A DNA stretch of 64,000 nt. It comes from Nephrocerus scutellatus (lineage: Eukaryota; Arthropoda; Insecta; Diptera; Pipunculidae). Where the stretch lies: the NCBI GenBank assembly GCA_947095585.1, contig OX352761.1, positions 95,685,333-95,749,332 of the forward strand, written 5' to 3'. Below the pieces are notes generated by a model. That model had not been told where the DNA came from. It saw only the letters and a list, made by a program, of their open reading frames with translations, and searched no databases. Positions 34,621-46,789 of this stretch are shown piece after piece; the first letter of the stretch is position 1, and each line of letters begins with the position of its first letter. Position numbers and translations under genes: made by a program.

Positions 34621-35190
34621 ATTATTCTTGTAAATTCTCTAATAAATTTAAAGAAAATCGGATACATTTTAAAAAAGAATTATATTGGAGTCCACAGACC
34701 CCGGAACCCGATCACCATCAAACTTTCACAAAAAGTATTGTCCATCGGAGATAGACAATCGTAAAAATTTGATGAAAATCGGGTACTTTTTTTTATAAAA
34801 TTTGTATGGGTGACCCCCGACCAAGGGGCAAAATCACTTCCAAATTTTTACATAAAGTGTTGTCCATCGGAGATTCACATGCGTGTAAAATTTAAAGAAA
34901 TTCGGGTACTTTTTTGTGCAAAATTTTCATGGGTCCCCCTCGACTCCGGGGCCCGATGACTTTCAATTTTTTACAAAATGTGTTGTCCATTGGTGATACA
35001 CATGCGTATAAAATCTGAAGAGAATCTGGTACATTTTGTAAAATATTTGTATTCGGAGATACACATGTGTGCAAAGTTTCAATAAAATCGGGCTTTAGGA
35101 AGTGGGTTAAAAATTTATCACAAGATTTGGTGTACCTGCTAGCCAGCCAGCCAGCCACGGGCACGCGAAGTAAATGTATAGAATTTAAAA
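34621..35190 (-). repeat. Repeat family A, four units with 5' end
   Basis: On minus it starts near 35180 with a variant of the canonical start ('gaagtaaatgtatagaattt' on plus), followed by four units. Each shows 'gttgtccatcggagat' on plus, at about 120-bp spacing. Confidence 0.8.
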
Positions 35191-35199
35191 ATAGTTAAT

Positions 35200-36780
35200 T
35201 TTTCGGGTACAAATTTTAATGTATGCATCAATATAAGCATAAATTTTAGTTTTTAGATGCTGAAAATAATATCCATTTTTACACGCGTCACATGCGCCAA
35301 ACGCGACTCGAGACACGCGTCGCAGATGGGATCTCATGAAAGGCGCATGAGACTGAGCTACTTACAAAATTTTTGCTCTGTAGTTTGTGTAAAAGTTGAT
35401 AAAGAAGAAGTCGAAAAAACTACATTGACACGCATCACACGTACCACACTAACTTCTACAAACTTCTTCTACAAACGCCCGTCAACGAACTCGATTTAAC
35501 GTGGTGGTTTCAAGAGACGCCACTCTGTCCCTTGGGATCTTGCTTCCTCTTCTATTGTCATTTTCCATATCTTGTTAGACGGCCAACTCGGCGGCTTCCT
35601 TGTGAATTCCAGTCAGGCGCTAGTTTCGTAATATCGTCGCTGGCTTTCTCAAAGTGTGGCCAATCCAGCTTCATTTTCGTCGTCTGATGGTGATCGCGAT
35701 TGATTCCTGCTGCGTTACTCTCCACAAGTCTTGATTGGTGATAATGTCCTGCCATCTTATTCTCAGTATCCTCCTTAAGCGCTTGTTGACGAAGAATTGG
35801 AGGCGCGTCGCAATTGACTCTGTGACTTTCCACGTTTCGCAGCCATGCAAGAGTACTGAGAGAACATTAGATCTGAAGATGGTTAGCTTCAGATTCCGGG
35901 AGATTTGGGAGGAGTTCCAGATATTATTTAACGTACTATAGCAGTGTCGCGCCTTGTTTACACGAGAGCACACATCCAAGTTGATGTTTTTCTTGACATC
36001 CAGCTGCCCAAACAACAAAACTTATCGACTTCCTCTATATGATGTCCGTCAATCGAGAGATCACATGTTCCACTAGCCTATCGCGAAGTAGTTTTGTTTT
36101 AGAGACGTTAATTTTTAAACCCTTCTTGTGAGTTTAATTTTCTCGCCATGTCACCTAGCGATTGTGATATGAGACAGATATCATCGGCATAGTCCAGGAC
36201 TTCTAAGCGATAAAAAACATTCCATGGCAAACCGTATGGAGTACGGGTTACTATTTTCATCACCCAGTCGATGACAATTGTGAAAGCAATGGTGAGAGGC
36301 TGCAACCTTGCTTAACTCGCGAGTAGATGTTGAAAGGTGAGCCAAGATGACCGTTATGAATGACGCGGCATTTTGAGTCGCGGTACAGCTCCTTAGTGAT
36401 GTTAATGAGTTTTTCCGGAACACCGCAGATAGACAAAATCTGCCACATCATGTTTCGCCCAACGCTATCAAAAGCGCGTTTAAAATCTACAAAAACCATA
36501 TACAGAGGAGAGCGATACTTAACTGACTGTTCAGTGATCAGTTAATTCGATCAGTACAAGAAATTTCTCAAAATTGGCTCTAACGCATTCCGTACCACAC
36601 GTATGATCATAGAAATGTCCTACGAAACTAATCTGCTCACAAAACATCGGCTTCTATGTCGTGTACAAATTGGAAATGACCTCATAGAAGTTGAAAAAAC
36701 CCACTTAAACAGCACAGTCGCAGGTGCAGCACACTCATGTGACGCGTGTGGCGTCAAAATTTTGTAAGCGAAAAGCGATA
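35200..36780 (+). repeat. Repeat family B (CpG-rich tandem unit), split by an RTE-1 insertion
   Basis: It begins 'tttttcgggtacaaatttta', as at 42010. The unit has a CpG-rich half ('cacgcgtcacatgcgcc', 'aaacgcgactcg', 'gacacgcgtcgca') and an AT-richer half ('tgagactgagct', 'acaaaatttttgctct', 'gaagaagtcgaaaaaact'). After the RTE-1 fragment the unit resumes at 36601 ('ctgctcacaaaacatcggc', 'gtgacgcgtgtggcgtc'). No protein is encoded. Confidence 0.7.
35450..36590 (-). pseudogene. RTE-1 retrotransposon fragment with a 10-bp target-site duplication
   Basis: The 10-mer 'cgtaccacac' occurs at 35440-35449 and 36591-36600, just outside the element. On minus the fragment encodes FVDFKRAFDSVGRNMMWQIL, CGVPEKLINITKELY, SRVKQGCSLSPLLSQLS, LDYADDICLISQSLGDMARK, then VNKARHCYSTLNNIWNSSQI, YSTLNN..., CETWKVTESIATRLQFFVNK and the 3' UTR ending 'acaaacgcccg', as in the 5290 copy. 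YADD is intact but frameshifts break the frame. It is 5'-truncated at the middle of the RT palm. Confidence 0.85.
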
Positions 36781-38314
36781 TTTTTTTACATTTACTTGTT
36801 CTTAAGATCAAGTTTCCAAACTGAGAAGACTGCGCTTATCGCTGCACATTTCATTAAATAATAAAAAAAGGTGTGAAAATTATTTGTTGTTTGATTGTTG
36901 AGTATTATTTGTTTTGCTTATGTGTGCATAATCCGCTCCAGTAAGCTCTTCATTATGGCACTTCGTCGGTTACAAACACAGTGTTTGTATTGTACAGCAA
37001 CAAAGTCAAAGGTGAACAGAAAAAAATAATACTCATATAAAACTGTAGGGGGTGCTATGTAGGGTGGTAAGCAGCAAAATGTTTAGTACAAATGTACGAC
37101 ATATACAAGCGTAGATTCCTTGTATGTATTTAGAAGCATTGCGAATTCATTATCCATGAAAAGGTAAACTCTTAACGACATAATCGCTAACAGAAACAGG
37201 CTCTCAAGGATATAAGCCAAATAAGCATGAAACATCTGAATAAAATGCTTAAACTCGGTGAGCTAGGGTAAAGGGGTTTTAATGACGACGGCGCTAGTTC
37301 CGCAAAATGTGGGTCGCACATTTAACAATGCCACTTTACTAATTGGAGTAAAATGAGATGAGTAGGATTTTAAGAGACGAAGAGTTTACGGTACGTTTAG
37401 CATCTTATGTATTCGTCGCACATTCACGTCACAAGACGAGCGACACATGCATAGACCGTGCAAAGAAATGCGCTTAGGGTTTAGATGATAGTGTTCGGTT
37501 GAATATTCTTGATAAGGAATGTTAGGTTTTATAACACAGCGTAAGTCCACATAATTATAAATTATAATTTTTACCCAAAACCTATCATTTATTCATGCAA
37601 TGCCGACATACAACAAATATTCACGAATACTTAATATTTAGTTTATCGTCTCAGTAGGTAGGGAAAAAAGAGCCGTTAATTTAAAAAACGCAGCTTTGAA
37701 AACTGATTAGAGATAACGGTTTCAGCCCAAGTTGTTTGGAATTTGTAATAATTCAAAGGTTCCTATAATTTATTTAGGTTTTCGTTTGAAGCTTATTTTA
37801 CTTTTTTCCTCTTCATTTTTTAACATTACTTTTTTATCCATATTTTTTCGAATGGTTTTACAGTATATGTCTACCGACTTTACAGTACAAAATTTCGACG
37901 TGGAATTTTCTTGCACTCTTCCGTGTCTAGAATAAGAATGCCACAGGGTGTTGCTATGCTGGGTGACGCTGATCTGTATGTATGAATAATAACTTGGTAC
38001 GCAACTTGTGTCCTTGTTGAGTGGCCACTAGAATGTGGAAATGTGTTTTACCTGCAAGAGCAAGGCAAAAAAGTGCCACTCGAAATGGAATGTTACACAA
38101 GGTCAGGATGTTATATTCGCGGAATGAAAATCCCTTGCGATGGAAAGCAGGTAATTCATTGTAAAACAAAACAAACCCACATTGTGTAGGTACGAGTATT
38201 GACAGCAAACAAGACATGCAGGCTAGATGTGCCTTGTGTGGCGTATTTAAATTCCGAAGTATTCGTCGAAGTAAAACTTAAAATATTTGCAGCAAATGGC
38301 TTCTATTTGGCTTC
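36781..38314. other. No recognisable gene
   Basis: The minus-strand frame at 37954-38217 and others here have no recognisable domain. No repeats were seen. Confidence 0.4.
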
Positions 38315-38700
38315 ATTTTTAAATTCTCTATATTAACTTTACTTGCCCGCGTGTTTGTGGGCTTGTGGGTTTGTGGGCTTGTGGGTTTGTGGGTTTGTGG
38401 ATTTGTGATGGATTCTTGCGATCAATTTTTAACCCACTTCCTACAGCCCGATTTTATTGAAATTTGGCACACATGTGTATTTCCGGAGACAACACTTTGT
38501 ATTAAATTCCTGTTTGGGACCTCTAGGCCCTGTTGGTTTTTTTTTTGCAAAAAATAACCAAATGTTTTTCAAATTTTATTTACATGTGTATTTTCGATGG
38601 ACAAAACTTTTTGCAAAATTTTTGGAGTGATCGGCCCCTGAGACCCGAGTGGTGCCCATCTACATTTTTTAAAAATAAGCCCGATTTCCTTTTTTTTTTG
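38315..38700 (+). repeat. Repeat family A, short copy
   Basis: Canonical start 'aaattctctatattaac' at about 38323, then a (gtgggtttgtgggctt)-like tandem run at 38355-38405 and two units ('gtgtattttcgatggac', 'gaccc gagtggtgcccat'). Confidence 0.8.
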
Positions 38701-38751
38701 GTTTATTACTTCTGTCAGATAATTTTTACAACAGTTTACACTTTAACTTTT

Positions 38752-39330
38752 TTAAATTCTCTATATTAACTGCGCGTGTCCGTATGCTTGGTTGTTTATC
38801 GCTGGCTGGCGGAATCTTGTGATCAATTTATAATTCACTTCCTAAAGCCCGATTCTACTCAAACCTTGCACAGGTCTTGTGCATCAATGACAACACTTTC
38901 TGTAAAGGTGGTGGGTGGCCTGAGCTTTTGCTGCAGGTACAGGATTTTACAAGCGACGATGGCGATCGAATCGACGGCAGCGATCGGCTGCTGTGGATTT
39001 ACGTCGTGCCATAAGATTATGCTGCAGCCACACAATTTTACAAGCGGTGGTGATCGAATCTTCGGCAGCGAACGGCGAGTAATCGTCGTGGCCTGAGATT
39101 CTGCTGCAGGTATATGCTTTTACAAGTGGTGGTGATCGAATCGTCGGTAGAGAAATGTCGGCTGAGAAACGTTAGCAGAATAACGAAGGTTGTGGTTTTT
39201 CGGATATAACAACTTACCTATTCTGATCCATATAGCACGAGTTCAACCAAGGGACTAAGAGAGTGACTGCCTTGCTGTTGGAAATTATTGCCCACCGGGG
39301 GTAAGGGGTTCCAATTTAAATTTTGAATAA
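38752..39330 (+). repeat. Repeat family A copy carrying a GC-rich minisatellite
   Basis: Canonical start at about 38754, then the 5' linker ('ggaatcttgtgatcaattt') and 'gacaacactttctgtaaa' of the first unit. The sequence then changes abruptly to the GC-rich tandem repeat at 38918-39163. Confidence 0.75.
38918..39163 (+). repeat. GC-rich tandem repeat, three units of about 72-90 bp
   Basis: Units share 'ctgctgcaggtat/ac', 'ttttacaagcggtggtgatc' and 'gaatcgtcggcagcga'. It stands out as GC-rich and pyrimidine/purine balanced in AT-rich surroundings. The open frame across it has no recognisable domain. Confidence 0.75.
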
Positions 39331-39644
39331 AATAGCTTTAATTTCTATTTTATTCGAACTAACCTAGTCCCAGCACCGAGGGGATGTCAATATTTTTAAA
39401 AAATTAGGCCGATTTTTATCATTCGCGGTCGTAGTTATGTGTTTCGTTGACAAAATTCAAATTTTTTTTCGTTATTTCAATTACAAAAAATAAAAACGAA
39501 AACACCGTAATGGGAAATCTTTCCCAAAGCCTGAATTTGTAGTTTCTCCAGAGGACTTGGCCAAACTATGAGAATCAACGAATAATCGACAAAGAATCTT
39601 CTGAAAAGAGATTTTCTCTATTCTGGCAAACTTCATTTGAAACC
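39331..39644. other. No recognisable feature
   Basis: AT-rich sequence between family A and the repeat related to 13440. Confidence 0.35.
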
Positions 39645-39912
39645 AACTCTTCCGCTCATCATTGGTGCAATGTTTGGCGACATAGATTTTTTGGATTTGC
39701 AACTTTGTTGAATCTTTTCAGTTTTTAGAAGCTAAATTTTGATAAGCCTATCGGCTCGATAATGGTGTATGCCTTTTTCTTTTGTTAGACCTGCTACTAC
39801 AGACGAATCCGTTACGATTCAAGAATTTTGAAGTCTCACTTACGTAATTATTTGTAATATTTTCTTGGTAAAGGTGTTTTGTAGTGAATCAGGGAGAATG
39901 TTTTTGGTTACA
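39645..39912 (+). repeat. Repeat related to 13440-13800
   Basis: Shares 'tttgttagacctgctact', 'acgaatccgtta', 'caagaattttgaagtctcac', 'taatattttcttgg' and 'gaatcagggagaat' with the block at 13440-13800, in the same order but with deletions. Confidence 0.6.
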
Positions 39913-39914
39913 TA

Positions 39915-40086
39915 CATGGTGTATACGCTAAGTTGGCAAATACTTAAAGGGTTAATGCCTTGGTAAAATTCGTGAAAAAAATCGTATGGGTGTACGTAGC
40001 CCCCCTCTTACCAATTTTTTTACGAAATTAACCAAGGAATTATATATACCTTTTTAAGTATTTACCACTTTGACGGATACACCCTG
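39915..40086. mobile_element. 172-bp MITE with imperfect long terminal inverted repeats and TA duplication
   Basis: The left end 'catggtgtatacgc' and right end (reverse strand) 'cagggtgtatccgt' are followed on both sides by a matching 'aaatacttaaa' and 'ccttgg...aattcgt' block, so most of the element folds back. TA flanks it at 39913-39914 and 40087-40088. The CAGGGTGT end is like that of mariner C (59076-60580). It is inserted in the repeat at 39645. Confidence 0.75.
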
Positions 40087-40089
40087 TAT

Positions 40090-41985
40090 AATTTGTGAAC
40101 ATATGAATTTGCTAATAAAAAAAACTATGTCATAGAAAACACAGTAATTGAAAGTTTTCTTTTCAAACAGGGTCAAGATCATTATTTCTGAGTCAATCTA
40201 TTACTAGGTCCCTGCTAGGACCTTCACTAAAAACCTCCTTGACGGTCCTGATATTGAGTCGATACCATTAAAAATTGCATTATTATCCGCTTAGCGTCCG
40301 TGATGCTCCTAGCGAGGAACAAGACAAATGATATGCTCTACTGTTACAATACTGTTACCGCTGTGTACAATAAAGACAAAGGACTTTTCTAGCAGCTTTT
40401 TTCGCTCATCCGTACAATGTGTCCTGCCCTCTGGAGCCTCTGTGTGAACTCTCAGAAAACGCGCCTCTTAGAGGTCTGAATGTTTTTTACAGTATCCGCA
40501 TTTAATACTGGAAAGATCAATGCCTTATACACTTATAGACTACCAGTTTGATCACTTATCCTACCATAAACCATAAACTAAAGGTGTTAAAAGTTTAAGA
40601 ACTTTAATCATATTTTCAAGACATTCAAAAAACAACACGATTTCTGCCATTATGTCAGTATTGCATTCGAGAGACTTTTTATTAATTTACTTTTTCTGTA
40701 GATCTGCAGTTCTTAGAACTATCAAATAATTATGGCAATTCATTACATTACATTACATTACAACAATTATTAATCAATTTAATTGCATCGTCAATAGATG
40801 CCGCTGTCTTTGCGTCTTTTTCCATTCAACACACCCACGAGCAAATTCTCTTTTACGTTCTTTATGTCCGGTCCTGTCATTATTCAGCTGACTACTGTTC
40901 AGATTCCGTAAATAACCTCAAATTAAAGTTAAAATCCATTAGAAACCGACAAAACCCCAAAAATTAAATGGATTGAAGTTCCGTTTGTCGCCAAATGAAA
41001 TTCCATTCGACTGCAGAGATCGAGCTTCGAGATTTAAATAGTAGTAGATATATGTATGTATGTGGCGGCAAAAGAATCACAAGAATATATACTAAACAGT
41101 TTTCTAAACTTTTTATTTTGTCCATGTAGTACTCGTCGTATATTGTACACTTTCGTTTGCCATCACTAAATCGTCCTTGTTGTTGTGTACACAGCTTTTG
41201 GCGAAATTCGGCAACATCCTTGCAATTTATTTATCCTAATTACTGAATTTAAACACACAAGTTTCCTTTTAATCAAATGAAAGAAGACTTAAATTCGGAA
41301 AAGCTGTTAAAAAAAAAGTGCAATTTGTTCAGACACGAACGAGAAGACAAAATAACGAACAAAAAGAGGAATTTCCATATCAGTTGCAAATAACCGAAAG
41401 CCGCCAAAAGTGGCCAGTTCGCATCAGATGCAATTCCCTAGTCAATTCCTGGAAATGTTTTTTGTTTGTTTCGTTTTAATTGTTGATTTGACAGCCACAG
41501 TATAAAGGGTAGGGATAGGGTAGGTAGATAGTGGAAGTAGCGCAGATTGCAGTAATACATATATTTATCCGCAGAAATGTTCTTCTAAATACCCAGACAA
41601 CTTTTACAATCAGTAAGAATTACAGCTTAATTAATTTACATACCCAACTACTGGCAGCTAAGATCTAATCACGTCAATTTAAATAAAAACTATTTGCATA
41701 CTTGATTGTTTCTCTTTTTGATGCTGTCTTTTCTCTTTTTTCCATTTATCCATAATTACAAGCTATTTTTACTTGACCACAGATTAAAAAAAGTTTCGAT
41801 TTGGAAAAAACAGTTAAGAAGATTTAGCACACACAGAAATATTGCCAAAAGTAAAACAAAATTAAAAAAAATTTACCTTAACAAAGTAAATTTGTAATTT
41901 AAAATTATTATGTGATCAATTCACAACGCGCTAGTTAACAAAAATTCACGAATTTTTAGTTTGAGCTAAAACAATGTATGTTACC
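40090..41985. other. No recognisable gene; (catta)4 at 40741-40760
   Basis: AT-rich sequence. The only structure is the short pentanucleotide run. Minus-strand frames at 40240-40500 have no recognisable domain. Confidence 0.4.
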
Positions 41986-41989
41986 CAAG

Positions 41990-42445
41990 AAATGTGAAAA
42001 ATTTTTGTTGTTCGGGTACAAACTTTTATGTATACTTCGACACACGCCACACAGTCCTTTATTATTGGTTTTTGAGCCTATTTACAAGTATTTTCTTCTT
42101 TCCACGCATCACACGCGCCACACGCGACTCGCATGACACGCGGAATATCAAATTTGGCATTTTACATTGAGCTGCTCACAAAATTTCAGCTCTATAGGTC
42201 GTCCGATATGTGGTTAAAAAGTACCTCAAAAAAACGATAAAATGCCGGCATTTCCAATCATTACACGCGCCACATGCAAAACGCGACACACGTCACAAGC
42301 GGAATATAAAAACTGCTATTTGATACTTAGATACTCACAAAATGTCAGTAGGTCGTGTAAAATGTGGTTAAAAAGGACCTCAAAATAGTCGAAAATGCAG
42401 ACAAAAAGTTGTCAAGTCAACGTTAAATTATACTCGATTGTTAAA
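41990..42445 (+). repeat. Repeat family B, two units
   Basis: Starts 'ttgttcgggtacaaac', followed by two units about 145 bp apart, each with 'cacacgcgac', 'tgacacgcggaatat', 'gctcacaaaat' and 'gtggttaaaaagtacctc'. It ends 'gtcaagtcaacgttaaat'. Confidence 0.75.
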
Positions 42446-43194
42446 ATAACACCGTTGCTTTAAGGCTGTCAAGGTATACTATATAACATAATGAGCGAGG
42501 AATGTGGACATTATCAGAAAGCGCTCTAGGCACACCAAAACACAAATACACACACACATACACATATTAAGCGTTAGAGGAGTATTATCTTTTGTTTTTC
42601 TCTTTTCTTCTTGTCTATCTTTTAATTATTGTTAAACGTGCTGTATTATAAACTTAGTATATATTCTCACTTGGAGTCCCTAGCTTCTAGATCTGTCTTG
42701 TGAAACACTCGCAGATCTGCCCATTCCACCATTCACTTGTAAACTGCTAAGCATTATTTGCTCGGCATATTTTTAATGGAGGCTCTTGTGAAATACTCAG
42801 CCTACCAGTCTTAATTTGTGGCGACGAATACTCTGAGTTTTATTGACAATCTTAGTTCAGTTCAAGATATTTAAAATGTTTAATGTGTATCTATAATCAA
42901 ACACTAAATTCTTCACTGAGAATTATTTTCGCTCTCTTGAAGTACATTACATTTGTTTTATCGCTGATTGTATTGGTTGTATCCGCACAACAAAAAGTTC
43001 TCACATACAAAAATGCGGTGTCATCGCAACAACTGTTAGTTTGCCGTGAATATTTAAGTAGAACAAAGAATTTACACAGACTAGGAAGAGAATTGAAAGA
43101 CGCCAAAATTGATAATTATTTACCGAAGTTTTTATTTATTTTAACCATAAAAATTCTATTCTAGTGAAAAGCTCTATAGTTCGCGTGAAAGTTC
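42446..43194. other. No recognisable gene between two family B blocks
   Basis: The open frame at 42883-43164 is leucine-rich at its start but has no recognisable domain. I do not call it a gene. Confidence 0.35.
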
Positions 43195-43575
43195 GTTAAG
43201 AGGACATCAAAGACTTCAAAAAACCCACTTTTTCACGCTTCATACACGGCATACGCGACTCACGAAACGTGTCACATACCGGATGCCAAAAATGGTTCAT
43301 GAAACCGAAATGCTCACATGATTTTAGCTCTCATGTGAGTGTTTAAAAGTTGAGGTCCTTTAGTCAATAAAAAAAAACAATTTTTCACGTATAACACGCG
43401 ATACACGCGACTCGTGGAACATATCGTCACATGCAAATCTCAAAAATAGCCCATAAGACTAAGCTGCTCACAAAATTGCAGCTCTATAGGACGTGTGAAA
43501 GTTGGTTAAAAAGTACCTTCAAGAAGTCGAAAAACAGACAAACAGGGGTCAAGTCAAGTTAAATAAAAGTTTTTA
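43195..43575 (+). repeat. Repeat family B, two units
   Basis: Units contain 'acacgcgatacacgcgact', 'gtcacatgcaaatctcaaaa', 'gagctgctcacaaaatt'-type sequence and end 'ggggtcaagtcaagttaaat', as in the block ending at 42445. Confidence 0.75.
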
Positions 43576-44615
43576 AAAACAAAACAACACAACGTAAATG
43601 TCAGACTCATACTCATTGTGTTTATGCCTCACACAGCAGTTTCAGTTTTTATTTTCCTTTTTTTACTTTGCATTTTCATTTTATATCTTTATGACGATTC
43701 CTACTTTGCTGATAGTCTTATTCTACTGCTTTAGGATATCCGGATGATGTTATTGTGTGGCACCCGAGGGTAGCGGCGATAGTGCACTAACTATAACCAG
43801 ACCAACTTTAAGGACCTACAATTGAAGTGAACATGACAAAAGATAGCAATGCTAGCGGGGTAGACGTTCGGCCTGTGGAGATGGAAACAACAAACAAACT
43901 GTGCCTAGTAGAACGCTTAAATTATATCAAAGCATACGAAACAACAAGGCAGCAGTAAAATAAAATTGAAAGGGATAACTAGAAAATTGAACAGAAGAGC
44001 GGGAGAATGGAAATTAGCAATGTAGGGAAAATGTTGTACATTTTGTGTAAACAAAAATCAACCCAGCATAGTATTGATGTTCTTGCAATTGAAGGCTAGC
44101 AAAACTTAAAGATGTATAACTCCAAATTAAATTTATAATAACATATATGTCTTAGATAAGTATTGATATTTTCAGAACATAGGCTTGTAGGTTATTGGAA
44201 TATATGATTATATATGAGGGGCGAGCAAATTTTGATTTCTTCTTACTGGGAATATCAAAGTGTCAAACAGAAGACTATATAAAGCATATGATTAATCCAC
44301 AATACTTTCGGCACCTTTTTTTATTGTCATTTTTTTGGAAAGTTTTTAATGAAATCAAAATATTTTATTTTTTTAAAAGCAATCAAAATTGAGCTATTAT
44401 ATTAAATGCCTGGATTTACTTTATTATCACTTAAAGAATAAGCCTATTTTTCCACGTTAACAAAAAAAAACGCAATTTTGCTGAATGTTTCCAATGACCT
44501 TCCGCTTCTTACTATATATATATTTCCACATAATTATTGGTTTACCGCTAATTTCAATGTTGGGTTTAAAGCAACTTCTCCGGTAAAATAACTCTCTTTA
44601 AAAATACAAATAATT
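43576..44615. other. No recognisable feature
   Basis: AT-rich sequence without coding similarity or repeats. Confidence 0.4.
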
Positions 44616-44619
44616 CAAA

Positions 44620-44960
44620 GCAGGTAGGTAGAGTGGTCATTGCGTGGTCCTCAATTAGCGCTAGAGTGCGCAAATTCGATGCCACAAATATCGAGGGGCC
44701 TAGTATGGATACGAGTATTTAAGTGTTTTAAATCCATAAATCTGATACTTGTGACAACTCGGAAGATTAAATAATGGTAATGGTTTCACTCCGGCGAAAG
44801 CCGGGCAAGCGCGGGGCTCCATCCCTAATCTCCACAAGACTTCATGGTAGAAAACTCGACACCGAATAAGGAGTTGATGCTAAGGGATGCAGTATTCCGT
44901 AGATGATGCTATCATTCCTTCAGGTTCTGTCTGCAGTATATTACAGTGCCCGCATGGTCA
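44620..44960 (+). mobile_element. Possible second tRNA-like SINE
   Basis: 'taggtagagtgg' resembles an A box and 'aattcgatgcc' about 45 bases later a B box, followed by about 280 bases without other similarity. No second copy and no target duplication were found in the window, so this is tentative. Confidence 0.35.
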
Positions 44961-45057
44961 AGTAGCAAGAGTCGTACTATACGTCGCAACATACTTCATA
45001 AATACATATGTCAGGAGGCAATAGATGTAAGATGGTGTTAAGGGCCTCGGTCCTAGA

Positions 45058-45322
45058 TTAATGATAATAATATTCGGCGCGACAGACCGTTGCTGTCCAA
45101 GACCCAGCTTCTCGAGATCAATTGTGTTGTGCATGTATATTTTTGCACACAAATGGAAGGAAATTTAATGCCGTATCCCAACGGCGAATTGAGAAGTTTT
45201 CCGCGACAAGTTATTACTCTCGGACGTTTGTCAGACATTCGTGGGCCGTGAAAAATACTTTTCGTATTTCCTAGGATTCGAACTACGAACAACCTGCTTA
45301 GAAATCACTTAGTGGCGCCCAC
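45058..45322 (-). mobile_element. tRNA-derived SINE, complete reverse-strand copy
   Basis: On minus it starts GTGGGCGCCACTAAGTGAT at 45322, has B box AGTTCGAATCC, the body ('gtctgacaaacgtccgagag', 'cttctcaattcgccg', 'cggcattaaat', 'cagcaacggtctgtcgcgcc') and an (att)n tail at 45058. The A box is mutated. It sits directly downstream of a LOA-type RT fragment. Confidence 0.85.
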
Positions 45323-45720
45323 AAGATCACTTCGAGATATTTGGCGCTGGGGATAAGGCTGAGACTTTGCCCAATGAGTTTTGGATGGATAACGACCGGT
45401 ATTTTAGATTTAGTGGTGAACCATTCCAGTGTTTTCTGGGTTAACTCTAAGCCCACAGCTTCTTGTACAGGAGCTGACTTTACCCACTGCCCTTTCCATA
45501 ACTTCGCTGATCGTGGAAAGGTGCTGGCCTGATACGAGTAACGCCACATCATCTGCGTACGCAACTACCTTCGTCCTATCATTCTTGAGGAGTGCCTCTG
45601 TCGACTAGTTTGGTAATGTTGCAGCTGCCAAAGGTGGCATGTATAATCCTGCTACCGAGCAAGGATGAGATCCATTGCGTAAGGAAGGATTTCACTCCTG
45701 ACTGGGTCACAGCTTCCTGA
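45323..45720 (-). pseudogene. LOA/I-type LINE reverse transcriptase fragment
   Basis: On minus, 45620-45330 encodes KVVAYADDVALLVSGQ, STISEVMERAVGK, CGLRVNPE, then after a frameshift FTTKSKIPVVIHPKLIGQSL and SLIPSAKYLEVIL. This is the palm and start of the thumb of RNase H-bearing LINEs of the I/LOA group. The YADD box is intact. Upstream pieces are degraded. Confidence 0.75.
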
Positions 45721-46789
45721 AGCTCTAGAATTTATTATTTTAATCGTTTAACCTTTAACTTCTTGTGCTGGTGTATTCTCTACAAATCTTGAAATAAAAG
45801 TATATCTAGTTTATAATGAATGCAATACCCCTCTGCAGCAATTACCTAACCTCTCCTCTCATTGTAGTGATAGCTTCAGCCGTCATTCCGCTGCAGTACA
45901 ATGAATGATACGGTCTTTTTCAACAGTTATTTAGTAGCGAGTTAGAGCAGTGTAAAAAGTATACAACGCGTGTATCAACTGCAGCAATCGTCAATCGTTT
46001 TGTTTTTCTGATAACAGTCTAATTAAAAACTATATCCAGTTTTGTTTATCATAGGTGCGGACTTCCACAACCTTAAAGGTAAAGGAAATGCTGATGAGGA
46101 AAGAAACTCTAAAAAGCACTACCGGAAGAAACACCTTTATCTTAGTTTTTATGACTTCTAAGACTTTTATAAAAATTTTGTACAACAATTAATTTTTCTT
46201 TGTTTTTTATAACAAAATAAATAGTTTTAAATAATAATAAAATACACCAGTGAAAATACGCTAGTGATTAGAGCTTAAGTCAATGTAAAACAAATATACT
46301 TGGTTCGACCTAGATGATAACGCTGCGTTGGTTTAGTTTTGTAGCTTGAGTTTAATTTCATACCTTAAAATTTTAGATGTCTCTTCAACGCGAATGTGTA
46401 CCAAAAGCATACCTTGGTTAACGCAACCCTCGATAAGCACAACTCTTCGACAATACCCCCATTCTTATCATACTTTGGTGTACTAATTGGTTTGTGTTTC
46501 ATCTACTTTTTCACACATTATTTTATGTTTGTAAATATTTTGTATTTTAACCATATTTTTTGAAAGTGTTTTTATAACTTTGCAATGGGTATGGACCAGT
46601 AATTTACAGTTATAGGTATCATGTCTGGCTTGTTCCTTTGGTATTGATTTTTATAAGGTTTGTGAGTGATTGCAAATTACATATTGCGTGCACATTTAAC
46701 TTGTCATTCGCGATCAATGGTTGCATTTATTCGTTCCATAATGGCGTAAAAAAAAAAGTTAAACTTGAAAATGTCTACCGGTTATCTAT
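45721..46789. other. No recognisable gene
   Basis: AT-rich sequence without coding similarity or repeats. Confidence 0.4.

Noticed and set aside
38918..39163. CRISPR-like direct repeats
   Set aside because: Only three diverged units without conserved short repeats and unique spacers; the genome is eukaryotic. It is a minisatellite.
42883..43164. 93-residue frame with a hydrophobic start resembling a signal peptide
   Set aside because: No domain, no splice or promoter support, and it lies between two repeat blocks in AT-rich DNA.
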